From NCBI RefSeq assembly GCF_001665235.1, contig NZ_LZSC01000021.1, forward strand, positions 1 through 64,000: a stretch of 64,000 nucleotides of DNA. Reading direction: 5' to 3'. Made by a program: the position numbers and the translations under genes. Under the pieces are notes generated by a model. That model ran no database searches. It saw nothing but the letters and a program-made list of their open reading frames with translations, and was not told the DNA's origin. Of this stretch, positions 44,931 to 52,879 are shown piece after piece. Every line of letters starts with the position of its first letter. Position 1 is the stretch's first letter. The stretch is from Mycobacterium sp. 1100029.7. Its GTDB lineage: Bacteria > Actinomycetota > Actinomycetes > Mycobacteriales > Mycobacteriaceae.

Positions 44931-46367
44931 TCAGACGGCATCGGGTGCAACGGCGCTACGACCTGGGCGAGAGAGCACGACCGCAACCGCCGACAGGCCC
45001 CCGCTGACCGCCAGCAGCCACCAGCCGCGGTGATAGGACGTCATCGTGGCGTGCCCACCGCCCAGCAGCACCACCAGTAAGGCCACTCCGATGGCGCTGC
45101 CTACCTGGCGTGCGGTGTTCAGCACCGCGCTGCCGGTCGTCGCTCGGTGTGTCGGCAGGGCGCTTGCCGCAGCGAACAACGGCGCCTGGACCAGTCCGGC
45201 GGCGCAGCCCATCAGCACCAGCCCGGGCAGGAAGCCGTGTACATAATCCGGTGTGGTCGATGCGCCCGACAACCACAGCGCAGCGGCGGCGACCAGGCAG
45301 AGCGACCCGGCAATCGCCGGCGCGGTGCGACCGAACCGGGCAGCAACCGCGGCGGCGCTGACAGACCACAACAACGCCACGAACGGGCCGGGTGCGATGG
45401 CCAGACCGGTGCGCAGCGCGCTGTAGTGCCAGGTGTCCTGGAGGAACAGGACGCTGATCAGCAGCCAGGCGCCGAATCCGACGAAGAACGCGAACAGCGC
45501 GATGGTCGAATAGCTGAACGCACGTGAGGTGAACACCGAAGCCTCGATCAGGGCGTGCGGATGAACGATGCTGCGCCACACCGTGATTGATGCGGCCGCT
45601 GCGGCGGTGGCATAGAGCCCGAGGGTGACAGGGTTCATCCAGCCCCAGTCGGGACCCTTCACCGTCGCGAGCACCAGCGCGGTGATGGTGATCCACAACG
45701 ACACCGCCGACAGTGCGTCGGGCAACCGGCTGTCGTGGGCAGCGTCGTGGCGGGGCACCATCGGACGTGCCAGCGCGACGATGAAAATCCCAATTGGCAG
45801 ATTTATCAGGAAGATCCACCGCCAGCTGAGGCCGACGAGAAGGCCGCCGGCGGTAGGGCCAAAGGTGCCGGCCACCGCGGCCAGCCCGGCCCACAGACCG
45901 ACTACCAGGTGGTGTTGTCGGGCGGGGAAGGCGTGCAGCAACAATCCGAGCGATGCCGGCACGATCACGGCGGCGCCTGCGGCCTGGACCATTCGGCCGG
46001 CAACCAGGACAGCCAGTGACGGCGCTGCCCCACAGATCACCGAAGCGAGCGTGAACACCCAGGTACCCGCGATCAGAAAGCGGCGGCGTCCATAGTGGTC
46101 GGCCAGTCGGCCGGCGGGAATCAAAAAGGCGGCAAAGACCACGGTGTACGCGTTGAGCACCCAAGACAAGTCGGTCAGCGACGCCCAGCGGTAGGAGTGG
46201 CCCATCGCCGGGAGTGCCACGTTGACGACGTACAGGTCCAGCTGCGCCATGAATGCGACGGCGCCCAGCACGCCCAGCGCCGCCCACTTGCGCGGATGGC
46301 GCACAACGTCGTCAACTCGCTCGGCGCCGACCGGGTACGCCCCGTTGTGTGGTGCGGACGTGTTCAT
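44931..46367 (-). CDS. MFS drug/solute exporter, DHA2 (EmrB/QacA) type
   Basis: A 478-aa transporter with about 14 hydrophobic segments. DHA2 features include FMAQLDLYVVNVALPAMG in helix 1, the loop 2-3 motif GRLADHYGRRRFLIAG, and the motif C-like GTFGPTAGGLLVGLSWRWIF in helix 5. The ATG at 46367 follows TAGGAATC. It lies in an operon with a SnoaL-like protein upstream and the tautomerase-like and amidase genes downstream, suggesting export of a substrate or product of that amidase. It belongs to the islet flanked by Rv2525c repeats. Confidence 0.9.
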   Translation of the reverse strand: MNTSAPHNGAYPVGAERVDDVVRHPRKWAALGVLGAVAFMAQLDLYVVNVALPAMGHSYRWASLTDLSWVLNAYTVVFAAFLIPAGRLADHYGRRRFLIAGTWVFTLASVICGAAPSLAVLVAGRMVQAAGAAVIVPASLGLLLHAFPARQHHLVVGLWAGLAAVAGTFGPTAGGLLVGLSWRWIFLINLPIGIFIVALARPMVPRHDAAHDSRLPDALSAVSLWITITALVLATVKGPDWGWMNPVTLGLYATAAAAASITVWRSIVHPHALIEASVFTSRAFSYSTIALFAFFVGFGAWLLISVLFLQDTWHYSALRTGLAIAPGPFVALLWSVSAAAVAARFGRTAPAIAGSLCLVAAAALWLSGASTTPDYVHGFLPGLVLMGCAAGLVQAPLFAAASALPTHRATTGSAVLNTARQVGSAIGVALLVVLLGGGHATMTSYHRGWWLLAVSGGLSAVAVVLSRPGRSAVAPDAV

Positions 46368-46417
46368 TGATTCCTAATCTCGACGTGTGAATACTGTTGT
46401 GCGCGGCCAGATTCGCT

Positions 46418-46819
46418 TCAGGTCTCGTAATCGAAGTATTCGGGCCCGAGCCAGTTCTTGATGCTCGGGTACATCGCCGATCGGAACAGTTCGACGGCCG
46501 GCAGCGGACGGTAGGCGGCGATGCGCTTGGTAATCAGGCCGTTGTCGTCGTCTTCGATGAGTTCCAGGATTTCGAGCTCACGTCCTTGAATCTCACCCTG
46601 CCACTGCAGAAACGTTGTCCGTTCGTCGATCTTGTGTTCGCGCAGGTAGTGACCGGAGCGCACGTGCGAGGAGAGCGCCCAGATCCGGCTGATGAGCTCT
46701 CGGCCGGTCACGACCTTGGTCAGAATCGGGGTGTGGAATTCGATGTCGTCGGCCAACAGCGCCGCGACCTCTTCGGGCGTGTTGTCTCCGCGTTCCCGGA
46801 GTGCGCGCAGTGGATGCAT
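46418..46819 (-). CDS. NTF2/SnoaL-like protein
   Basis: A 133-aa NTF2-like fold: two N-terminal helices (LRALRERGDNTPEEVAALL), then DDIEFHTPILTKVVTGRELI, HYLREHKIDERTTFLQW, and a long ELEILELIEDDDNGLI strand pair ending with an aromatic KNWLGPEYFDYE tail. The ATG at 46819 is the only sensible start. First gene of the islet operon, 50 bases before the MFS gene and just downstream of the operator-like repeats at 46943-46976. It may be an isomerase or binding protein for the pathway's small molecule. Confidence 0.7.
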   Translation of the reverse strand: MHPLRALRERGDNTPEEVAALLADDIEFHTPILTKVVTGRELISRIWALSSHVRSGHYLREHKIDERTTFLQWQGEIQGRELEILELIEDDDNGLITKRIAAYRPLPAVELFRSAMYPSIKNWLGPEYFDYET

Positions 46820-46942
46820 GATCTGTCTAGAAAAGCGCGCGAGTGTTGAGAATTGTTGTCATGGTGCAACTTCCAATCCAGAGATAAGTGGTTGACGATC
46901 GGCGTGGCCGCCCGAATGCGACCCGTCGAGACATCACTGTAC

Positions 46943-46976
46943 AAGTTCATTCACTGAACTTCAATAGATGAAGTTC
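46943..46976. promoter_or_regulatory. Alternating TGAACTT operator-like repeats
   Basis: Three half-sites in alternating orientation: AAGTTCA (46943-46949), TGAACTTCA (46955-46963) and TGAAGTTC (46969-46976). They form a 7-bp inverted repeat with a 5-base spacer and an overlapping 8-bp perfect inverted repeat (GAACTTCA / TGAAGTTC), also with a 5-base spacer. They lie upstream of the SnoaL-MFS-amidase operon and overlap the end of a broken HxlR gene. HxlR/MarR winged-helix repressors bind such sites, so this is probably the old operator. Confidence 0.6.
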
Positions 46977-47205
46977 TTATGCCATTGGGATGCCGAGGGG
47001 TTGGGGTTTTCTCAACAGGCGACTGATGCGGTCGGTGCGTTCGGTATCCGGCGACTTCGACCGGTGTAAGTTCACAGAATTCGTTGCCCCACCGGCGGGA
47101 TCTCGAGGCGTCCCGAATGATGAGCAGTGTCCACCGCTCGCCGATCACCTCGAGTGAGCGGGCAACGGGGCACACTTCGTGCTCGTATACTCGCCGCAAC
47201 GCCAC
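46951..47205 (-). pseudogene. Truncated HxlR-type transcriptional regulator
   Basis: From a GTG at 47205 the frame encodes VYEHEVCPVARSLEVIGERW followed by TLLIIRDA, an excellent match to the N-terminus of HxlR winged-helix regulators including the conserved cysteine. After this the homology ends (SRSRRWGNEFCELTPV and on), and the frame closes at 46951 after 84 residues instead of 100-150. The recognition helix and wing are missing, so DNA binding should be lost. It sits just upstream of the islet operon it probably controlled. Confidence 0.65.
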
Positions 47206-47309
47206 ACCAGCATCATGTGCGGTGATCAGTTCGTTGACTGAAGTGATGCGGCAGCAAGTGCCTGGAACGCTCAGACCGCCGACTACGTGAGCGGATAACG
47301 CCCGCCGCG

Positions 47310-47569
47310 GCAACGGATGGTTGCTAGGCCCACTGACCGAATTGCGGCTTGAGAATCTCGTTGATGTCCACCCCGACCCCGCCGACGCTGCGCTTATCGA
47401 TCTCGACCTGGTGCAGATTCGCGGCCGGATGGGCGTAGCCCTTGGGCGAGCCCCAGTTGTGCTGCCAGAAGTAAGATCCCAGGCCGTCGTGCAGCGCCCA
47501 GTCGATCGTCTTGGAGTTGCCGTAAACGCCCGTCCGCTCGTGTCCGACCACCGACTCCCAGGACCGCAA
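47310..47569. repeat. Intact-copy half of a 260-bp direct repeat flanking the islet
   Basis: This part of the Rv2525c-type gene, plus 14 bases past its stop (starting GCAACGGATGG), is repeated at 43080-43340. The two copies lie in the same orientation 4.2 kb apart and enclose the amidase-MFS-SnoaL-HxlR islet. Differences are scattered substitutions and a one-base indel, so the duplication is not recent. Confidence 0.9.
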
Positions 47570-48043
47570 GTACGGCGCGATCTGGCTCTTGTACTGCTCA
47601 TACGACGGATCGTCGTCGATCGAAGCGTAAATCGGGGCGGCCGCGGGCCCACCCGCGGCGGTGTGCAGTTCCAACCCGCGTTTGGCGTGCTGCAGTCCGG
47701 CGTTGGCGCCGCCGAGCCAGTCGGCGGAATTGCCTTTGCCGTATTGGTAGCACGAGACAATCTTGAGCCCGTTGCTGTGCAGGTCGCGCGCCTCGGCCAC
47801 CTGCATCGGCTTGCCCAGCATCCAGTTACCGCCCGGCCGGCGATCCGAGACATAGCGGATCGAGCCCACGGCACCGGCCGCGCGGATCTGGCTGGCTGGG
47901 ATGACGCCCGCGGCGTAGTCCAGCAAGGTGCCCAGTGATGCCGAGGCGGGCGCGGCGTACAGCGACGATGCCGCGACACCCATACCTACCAAGGCCGGGG
48001 TCGCGGCCGCGAATTTGAGCACGTCACGGCGCGAAATCGACAC
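47324..48043 (-). CDS. Tat-exported DUF1906 glycoside-hydrolase-like protein (Rv2525c type)
   Basis: A 239-aa protein (M. tuberculosis Rv2525c is 240 aa). The GTG at 48043 places the Tat signal SISRRDVLKFAAATPALVG at the very N-terminus; a TTG start seven codons earlier is possible. After cleavage near APASA the domain resembles the DUF1906/GH25-like fold: LDYAAGVIPASQI, IRYVSDRRPGGNW, IVSCYQYGKGNSADW, PIYASIDDDPSYEQY and the terminal HQVEIDKRSVGGVGVD. In M. tuberculosis it is a known Tat substrate located in the cell wall and linked to beta-lactam sensitivity. It is normally next to fas; here an islet separates them. Confidence 0.93.
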   Translation of the reverse strand: MSISRRDVLKFAAATPALVGMGVAASSLYAAPASASLGTLLDYAAGVIPASQIRAAGAVGSIRYVSDRRPGGNWMLGKPMQVAEARDLHSNGLKIVSCYQYGKGNSADWLGGANAGLQHAKRGLELHTAAGGPAAAPIYASIDDDPSYEQYKSQIAPYLRSWESVVGHERTGVYGNSKTIDWALHDGLGSYFWQHNWGSPKGYAHPAANLHQVEIDKRSVGGVGVDINEILKPQFGQWA

Positions 48044-48346
48044 ATCGGACAGGTTACGGCACAAACCTCACCAGACACATTAGTCACACGGGTCACATCT
48101 CCATAACGAGTTGTTTAAAGCGGCTGGTGAGCGGCTGCAGCGTCCCCGCGCCGCGTGTGCGCTGGCCGCCTCGAGTGTGCGCTGGCCGCCCCGAGTGTGC
48201 GTCCAGGGAGGCGACACGCCGGTACGCACCACCGTCCGCGCACAGCGAAGACCATGACCGCACACTCAACGCCCCTCGCGTCGCCAGCCGAGTCAATTGT
48301 TATTGTCACTATTAACTTTATAAAGTTAGCGTCAGGGGGACTTTCG
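48044..48346. other. Intergenic region with 20-bp tandem repeat; Rieske gene promoter
   Basis: 303 bases between the Rv2525c-type gene (minus) and the first Rieske oxygenase gene (plus). GTGTGCGCTGGCCGCCTCGA is repeated at 48155-48174 and 48175-48194, with a partial third unit to 48200. The last 50 bases are AT-rich and hold the 16-bp palindrome at 48313-48328. This marks the change from backbone to the accessory catabolic cluster. No gene is seen. Confidence 0.55.
48313..48334. promoter_or_regulatory. Perfect 16-bp palindrome and shared GTTAGCGTCA element
   Basis: TAACTTTATAAAGTTA (48313-48328) is perfectly symmetrical. It overlaps GTTAGCGTCA (48325-48334), a 10-base string found again upstream of the aldehyde dehydrogenase gene (50885-50894). 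The site is 18 bases before the Rieske gene start, where a bound repressor would block transcription. Confidence 0.6.
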
Positions 48347-49498
48347 ATGGACCGTGACCAGCTCATTGACCTGACCCGGCGTGCGCTGAAGTTGGCGCGT
48401 GACAAGACGACCGACCTCGCTCCCGGCCAACATCTGGTCGACGGGCGTGACTACACCTCGATAGAGCGACACCACCGCGACCGGGCGCTGCTGCTGAACA
48501 GCCCGCAATTGGTCGGCTACGTCTCGGAACTGCCCGAGCCCGGCTCCTACTGCACCAAAACGGTGATGGGGCGCTCAGTCCTGCTGACCCGGACTACCGA
48601 CGGGTCCATTCGGGCGTTCGAGAATGTCTGCCTGCACCGGCAGTCCCCCGTCGTGACGGGGTGCGGCACCGCGAAGCGGTTCACCTGCCCGTACCACGCC
48701 TGGACCTACGACAACACCGGCACGTTGGTCGGACTCCCCGGGCGCGAAGGGTTTCCCGACGTGACCGTCAAGTCCGATTCGTTGACCGAACTGCCGGCCG
48801 CGGAGTTCGCCGGATTTCTCTGGGTGGCGTTAGTGCCGGGCGCGACGCTGGATGTCGCGGCACACCTGGGGCCGCTGGCCGAGGAACTCGACTCGTGGGG
48901 AATCGGGCGCTGGTCTCCGCTAGGCGAAAAGGTCCTCGACGCGCCGATCAACTGGAAGCTGGCCGTCGACACGTTCGCCGAGAACTACCACTTCGCCACC
49001 GTGCACCGGCAGACCTTCGCCACCATTGCGCGCAGCAACTGCACCGTCTTCGATTCCTACGGGCCACACCATCGGCTGATCTTCCCGCTCAACGCGATCC
49101 TCGATCTGGAAAACGTGCCCGAACCACAGTGGGATCCGTTCCACAACATGGTGGTGATCTACGCGCTGTTCCCCAACATCGTGTTGTCGGTGACCATCGC
49201 CAACGGTGAGCTGTTCCGGATCTATCCCGGCGACGAGCCCGGCAGGTCGGTCACCGTGCACCAGAACTCGACGCCGCTGGACCTGTCCGAGGAGTCCGTG
49301 GCAGCCGGCGCGCAAGCCGTCTTCGAGTATGCCCACGCGACCGTGCGCGACGAGGACTACCGGCTGGTCGAGGGGCTGCAGGCCAATCTCGCATCAGGCG
49401 CCCGCGACCATCTGGTGTTCGGGCGCAACGAGCCGGGGTTGCAGCATCGCCACATCACGTGGGCGCAGGCACTGGCCTCTTCAGCTGCCGGCGACTGA
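48347..49498 (+). CDS. Rieske non-heme iron oxygenase, alpha subunit type
   Basis: A 383-aa oxygenase. The ATG at 48347 follows CAGGGGGA. The Rieske [2Fe-2S] cluster ligands are in CLHRQSP and CPYHAW (Cys-x-His ... Cys-x2-His). The mononuclear iron site is in NWKLAVDTFAENYHFATVH, with the bridging Asp and two His. Proteins like this hydroxylate aromatic rings, quaternary amines or alicyclic compounds and need a separate reductase, which is not in the window. It converges on the CrtC-like gene with an 18-base overlap. It opens the catabolic cluster. Confidence 0.88.
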   Translation: MDRDQLIDLTRRALKLARDKTTDLAPGQHLVDGRDYTSIERHHRDRALLLNSPQLVGYVSELPEPGSYCTKTVMGRSVLLTRTTDGSIRAFENVCLHRQSPVVTGCGTAKRFTCPYHAWTYDNTGTLVGLPGREGFPDVTVKSDSLTELPAAEFAGFLWVALVPGATLDVAAHLGPLAEELDSWGIGRWSPLGEKVLDAPINWKLAVDTFAENYHFATVHRQTFATIARSNCTVFDSYGPHHRLIFPLNAILDLENVPEPQWDPFHNMVVIYALFPNIVLSVTIANGELFRIYPGDEPGRSVTVHQNSTPLDLSEESVAAGAQAVFEYAHATVRDEDYRLVEGLQANLASGARDHLVFGRNEPGLQHRHITWAQALASSAAGD

Positions 49499-50842
49499 CT
49501 GCGCTTCGGAGAGCACCGCGACCAGATCGTCGAGAAGTGTTGCCAGCATGCCGCTTTGAGCCGATCGCACCATGGTCAGCAGTTCGACCGCTTCGGGGCG
49601 GCGATCCCGAGCCACCAACTGAACCAGCAGGCCCGCCGTCATCTGCAGCTCCCGATCGGCCGGTTCCATGTTCGCGACGGTGGTGGCCAGCACCTCCACC
49701 AGCTCCCAGTCCCGGTACATCGCCAGCGAGCGCTCGTTGAAGGCGAAACCGCTGACCGGCTTTCCCCACATCGTGCCCTGGTATCGATACGGGCCTTCCA
49801 TGTATTCGATGGGCAGGCCGTGCGCCGGCGCGGGCACCAGCGGCTCACCGATCAGATCGAGTTGCAGTGTGGGGCAGGTGATTCGGTGACGATCGGGCAT
49901 GTACCGCGCCGGCGCCAGCGGACGCACCAGCGGCCGCACCGTCGTCGGCCACTTCACGTAACTGCTGACGATCACTTCCACGTCCTCGGCGCACTCCGGT
50001 GCAATCGCCGGGTCGGGGTGACTCGTGGTGATGCCGGTAAACGGTTGCAGCGCATTACCGTTCGTGCGGTCGAATTGACGCCAGATGCTGAGGTCCACGC
50101 CGTTGTCGAAATTGATGGTGCGCCATTCGTGTGATCTGGACCGCGGATCTCCGCCGCTTCCGCCGCCGCCGGCATACTTCGGGAACCACTGCCGGTCGAC
50201 GTGCCCGCTGCTGCCGGACACCTGTTCGACGGTGTCACCCCAGCGCAATGTTCCGGTCATCGACATGCCGGTCTGGAAATACGAATAGGTGTCGCTCTGG
50301 CCGAAGCAGACGATCTTGCCGTTGTACCTCGACGCTCCTACCGGCGTCGGTGCGCGCGTGGGGGTGACGACCAGGTCCAGCCGCATCGACCTGCCCTGGT
50401 GATCCTTGCCGACCAGGCTCACCCGATAGGTATAGGGAAGCAATTCGTCGTCTCCGTCACGACAGGTAGTCCATGACGCGGTGCCGGCGCTGCTGTGATA
50501 GCTGATGTCGAGATAGCCTGCGGCCATTGTCATTTTGCGCTGTGAACCCGGCTCCATGTTCTTGGGCGGCATGTCGTAGTCCGTGAACGTGCCGTAGTCG
50601 CCGGAATCCAGATCGAACAACGCCATCGTGTAGAAGTCGGCGACGACGGTTCCACCGGGTTGGTTCTTGTTGAAGATCGTCAGGAACGCGAACGACCGGC
50701 CGCTCTCGACGCCCTGCAATTGCCCGGCGATGAACCAGGTATCCGACTCCTGGTCGGGGTGTTCGCCCTCGGCGGCCGGGAAGTCCAGTTGGCTGTCACC
50801 GGGCACCAATTGAAACGGGTAACTGCGCCAATCGTTGTTCAT
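49481..50842 (-). CDS. CrtC/AttH lipocalin-like protein
   Basis: A 453-aa protein. ATG at 50842 with AAGGAAG upstream. It has the two-part lipocalin-like pattern of the CrtC/AttH hydratase group: DTWFIAGQLQGVESGRSFAF near residue 35, DISYHSSAGTASW, SGSSGHVDRQWFPKYAGGGG in the centre and YMEGPYRYQGTMWGKPVSGF late. CrtC hydrates carotenoids and related proteins act on terpenoids; others have no known activity. Its position between a Rieske oxygenase and an aldehyde dehydrogenase suggests a hydrophobic terpenoid- or steroid-like substrate. The C-terminal 70 residues are an extra helical tail. Confidence 0.75.
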   Translation of the reverse strand: MNNDWRSYPFQLVPGDSQLDFPAAEGEHPDQESDTWFIAGQLQGVESGRSFAFLTIFNKNQPGGTVVADFYTMALFDLDSGDYGTFTDYDMPPKNMEPGSQRKMTMAAGYLDISYHSSAGTASWTTCRDGDDELLPYTYRVSLVGKDHQGRSMRLDLVVTPTRAPTPVGASRYNGKIVCFGQSDTYSYFQTGMSMTGTLRWGDTVEQVSGSSGHVDRQWFPKYAGGGGSGGDPRSRSHEWRTINFDNGVDLSIWRQFDRTNGNALQPFTGITTSHPDPAIAPECAEDVEVIVSSYVKWPTTVRPLVRPLAPARYMPDRHRITCPTLQLDLIGEPLVPAPAHGLPIEYMEGPYRYQGTMWGKPVSGFAFNERSLAMYRDWELVEVLATTVANMEPADRELQMTAGLLVQLVARDRRPEAVELLTMVRSAQSGMLATLLDDLVAVLSEAQSVAGS

Positions 50843-50884
50843 ATCGGCTTCCTTGCCACGGGCGCCATCCTTCTTTTTTGCTAT

Positions 50885-50908
50885 GTTAGCGTCAATAGCG
50901 AAGTTACG
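50885..50908. promoter_or_regulatory. Shared promoter/operator motif upstream of aldehyde dehydrogenase
   Basis: GTTAGCGTCA (50885-50894) is identical to the element at 48325-48334, and GAAGTTACG (50900-50908) recurs inverted at 53887-53895 upstream of the SnoaL-MaoC genes. GCTAT and ATAGC flank the first element (50880-50899). TATGTT could be a -10 hexamer. One regulator for the cluster is suggested. Confidence 0.5.
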
Positions 50909-50944
50909 GTCACGACCTCATCCCCCACACAAGGGAGTGCCCCG

Positions 50945-52411
50945 GTGACAGACAATTCCGACCATCGGACCTATAACGAGCTGTTCATCGGGGGTCAATG
51001 GCGCAAACCCGCGAACCCGCAACAGCTCGCCGTTATCTCGCCGCATTCCGAGGAGCCCGTCGGCCATGTCCAAGTGGCCGGGCCCGAGGACCTGGATGCT
51101 GCCGTCGCCGCCGCGCGGCACGCGTTCGATCACGGCCCGTGGCCCCGCCTGACCCATGCCGAGCGGATGGCGAAAGTCGAGCAGCTGGCCGCGATCTACG
51201 GCGGCCACATCGACGAGATGGCCGATCTGATCACCGACGAAATGGGCTCTCCGCGCAGTTTCAGCCGGCTCGGCCAAGCGGCGGCCGCGGCGACGATGAT
51301 CCATCTCACCCTGGCCGACGCCGGCAAGTTCGCCTGGACGGAACGCCGCCAGGGGGTGCTGGGTGAAGTGCACCTGCGCAGGGCTCCGGTCGGAGTGGTC
51401 GGGGCGATCGTGCCGTGGAACGTTCCACAGTTCTTGATCATGCCCAAGTTGATCCCCGCGCTGATCGCCGGTTGCACGGTCATCATCAAGCCCGCGCCCG
51501 AAACACCTTTGGACGCTTTGTGGTTGGCCGAGATGATCGAACAGCTCGACCTGCCCGAGGGCGTGGTGTCGGTACTGCCCGGCGGCCCCGATATCGGCGA
51601 GGCACTGGTCCGCCACCCCGGCGTCGACAAGATCGCATTTACGGGATCCAGCGCGGTCGGGCGTCGCATCGCCACGCTGTGCGGGGAGCGACTCAAGCGG
51701 GTGAGCCTCGAGCTCGGCGGCAAGTCCGCGGCGATCATCCTCGACGACGCCGACGTCGACAAGACCGTCGCGGGGCTCAAGTCGGCCGGCCTGATGAACA
51801 ACGGCCAGGCCTGCGTGGCCCAAACCCGCATCCTGGTCAGCGATCGCCGCCATGACGAGGTCGTCGACGCGCTGGCCGGCATGATGTCCTCGCTCAACGT
51901 CGGCGACCCTACCGACGAAGCCACCGACGTGGGACCGCTGGTGGCGCAACGGCAACAGCGCCGCGTCCAGGATTACATCAAGTCCGGGCAGAGCGAGGGC
52001 GCGCGCGTCGTCCTCGGCGGCGAGGCGAGCCCGTCCGATCGCGGTTGGTACGTGCAGCCAACGCTGTTCGCCGACGCCACCAACGACATGCGCATCGCGC
52101 GCGAGGAGATCTTCGGCCCGGTGCTCACCGTGCTGCGCTATCGCGACGAGGCCGACGCGATCCGGATCGCCAATGAAACCGACTACGGCTTGGCCGGTTC
52201 GGTGTGGACGTCCGACATCGCACACGGCCTGGAGATCGCGGCCGGTGTCCGCACCGGTACCTACGGGATCAACATGTACACCCTCGACATCGGCGCGCCA
52301 TTCGGCGGCTTCAAGCAATCCGGCATCGGACGTGAGTTCGGTCCGGAGGGCCTACACGAATACGTCGAGCTGCAGACGCTGGTGTGCAAGGGACAACTGC
52401 CGCCGCTATAA
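50945..52411 (+). CDS. Aldehyde dehydrogenase
   Basis: A 488-aa NAD(P)-dependent aldehyde dehydrogenase of normal length. The GTG at 50945 follows AAGGGAG. The cofactor region is VPWNVPQFLIMPKLIPAL, the general base glutamate is in SLELGGKSAAIILDDAD, and the nucleophile cysteine is in NNGQACVAQTRILV. A C-terminal PFGGFKQSGIGREFGPEG is typical. It oxidises an aldehyde to an acid, which the neighbouring acyl-CoA synthetase could activate. Transcribed alone, divergently from the CrtC-like gene across a motif shared with the Rieske promoter. Confidence 0.92.
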   Translation: MTDNSDHRTYNELFIGGQWRKPANPQQLAVISPHSEEPVGHVQVAGPEDLDAAVAAARHAFDHGPWPRLTHAERMAKVEQLAAIYGGHIDEMADLITDEMGSPRSFSRLGQAAAAATMIHLTLADAGKFAWTERRQGVLGEVHLRRAPVGVVGAIVPWNVPQFLIMPKLIPALIAGCTVIIKPAPETPLDALWLAEMIEQLDLPEGVVSVLPGGPDIGEALVRHPGVDKIAFTGSSAVGRRIATLCGERLKRVSLELGGKSAAIILDDADVDKTVAGLKSAGLMNNGQACVAQTRILVSDRRHDEVVDALAGMMSSLNVGDPTDEATDVGPLVAQRQQRRVQDYIKSGQSEGARVVLGGEASPSDRGWYVQPTLFADATNDMRIAREEIFGPVLTVLRYRDEADAIRIANETDYGLAGSVWTSDIAHGLEIAAGVRTGTYGINMYTLDIGAPFGGFKQSGIGREFGPEGLHEYVELQTLVCKGQLPPL

Positions 52412-52432
52412 ATGACCGCGCCACAGCGGGTT

Positions 52433-52879
52433 TCAATCCACGCAGCGCATCAGCAGGGTCAGCTCGACGGGGGAGCACAAGACGCCATCCTGGTTGGTCA
52501 CGTCGATCGTGACGTCGACCAGGCAGCGCGGCGGGTCCACCGAGGTGTCGCGTCGCTTGGCCACCGCTCGGCCGCGGCCGATCATCGTGTCGCCGGCATA
52601 GATCGAACCGGCTAGCCGCAGGGAGCGGCGCACCACCCGGGAACTCGGGCCCGCCCAGTCGGTGGCCACCCGGTCGGCGAATCCGGCGAGATGCATGGTG
52701 TTGACGTAAATCGTCGGGTTGCCCTGTCTCCGAGCATATTCGGGATCGAAGTGGCCGGGAAAATAGTCCCATGTCGCCCCGGCGTTCTCCACCACCCGCT
52801 GGTAGCTGATTTCGTCGATCACTTCCGGCAGTTCGACGGGGACGGTGATCTCGTTCCAGTCCAGATCCGTGCCCGTCAT
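52433..52879 (-). CDS. MaoC-like hydratase subunit, C-terminal-type hot dog
   Basis: A 148-aa hot-dog protein. The ATG at 52879 overlaps the stop of the partner gene (ATGA). It shows the hydratase-type helix with PEYARRQGNPTIYVNTMHLAG and the following GPSSRVVRRSLRLAGSIYAGD. Split MaoC hydratases in mycobacteria (HadAB or ChsH1/ChsH2 type) pair one active and one structural hot dog; this and the next gene fit such a pair. The canonical D-x4-H catalytic pair is not obvious here. It probably hydrates an enoyl-CoA in this pathway. Confidence 0.7.
   Translation of the reverse strand: MTGTDLDWNEITVPVELPEVIDEISYQRVVENAGATWDYFPGHFDPEYARRQGNPTIYVNTMHLAGFADRVATDWAGPSSRVVRRSLRLAGSIYAGDTMIGRGRAVAKRRDTSVDPPRCLVDVTIDVTNQDGVLCSPVELTLLMRCVD

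Noticed and set aside
45147..45527. Plus-strand frames within the MFS gene
   Set aside because: They are complementary-strand shadows; the minus-strand frame has 14 membrane segments, DHA2 motifs and a good ribosome site.
48155..48200. CRISPR-like tandem repeat
   Set aside because: The 20-base units are directly adjacent with no spacers and only 2.3 copies, so it is a simple tandem duplication.
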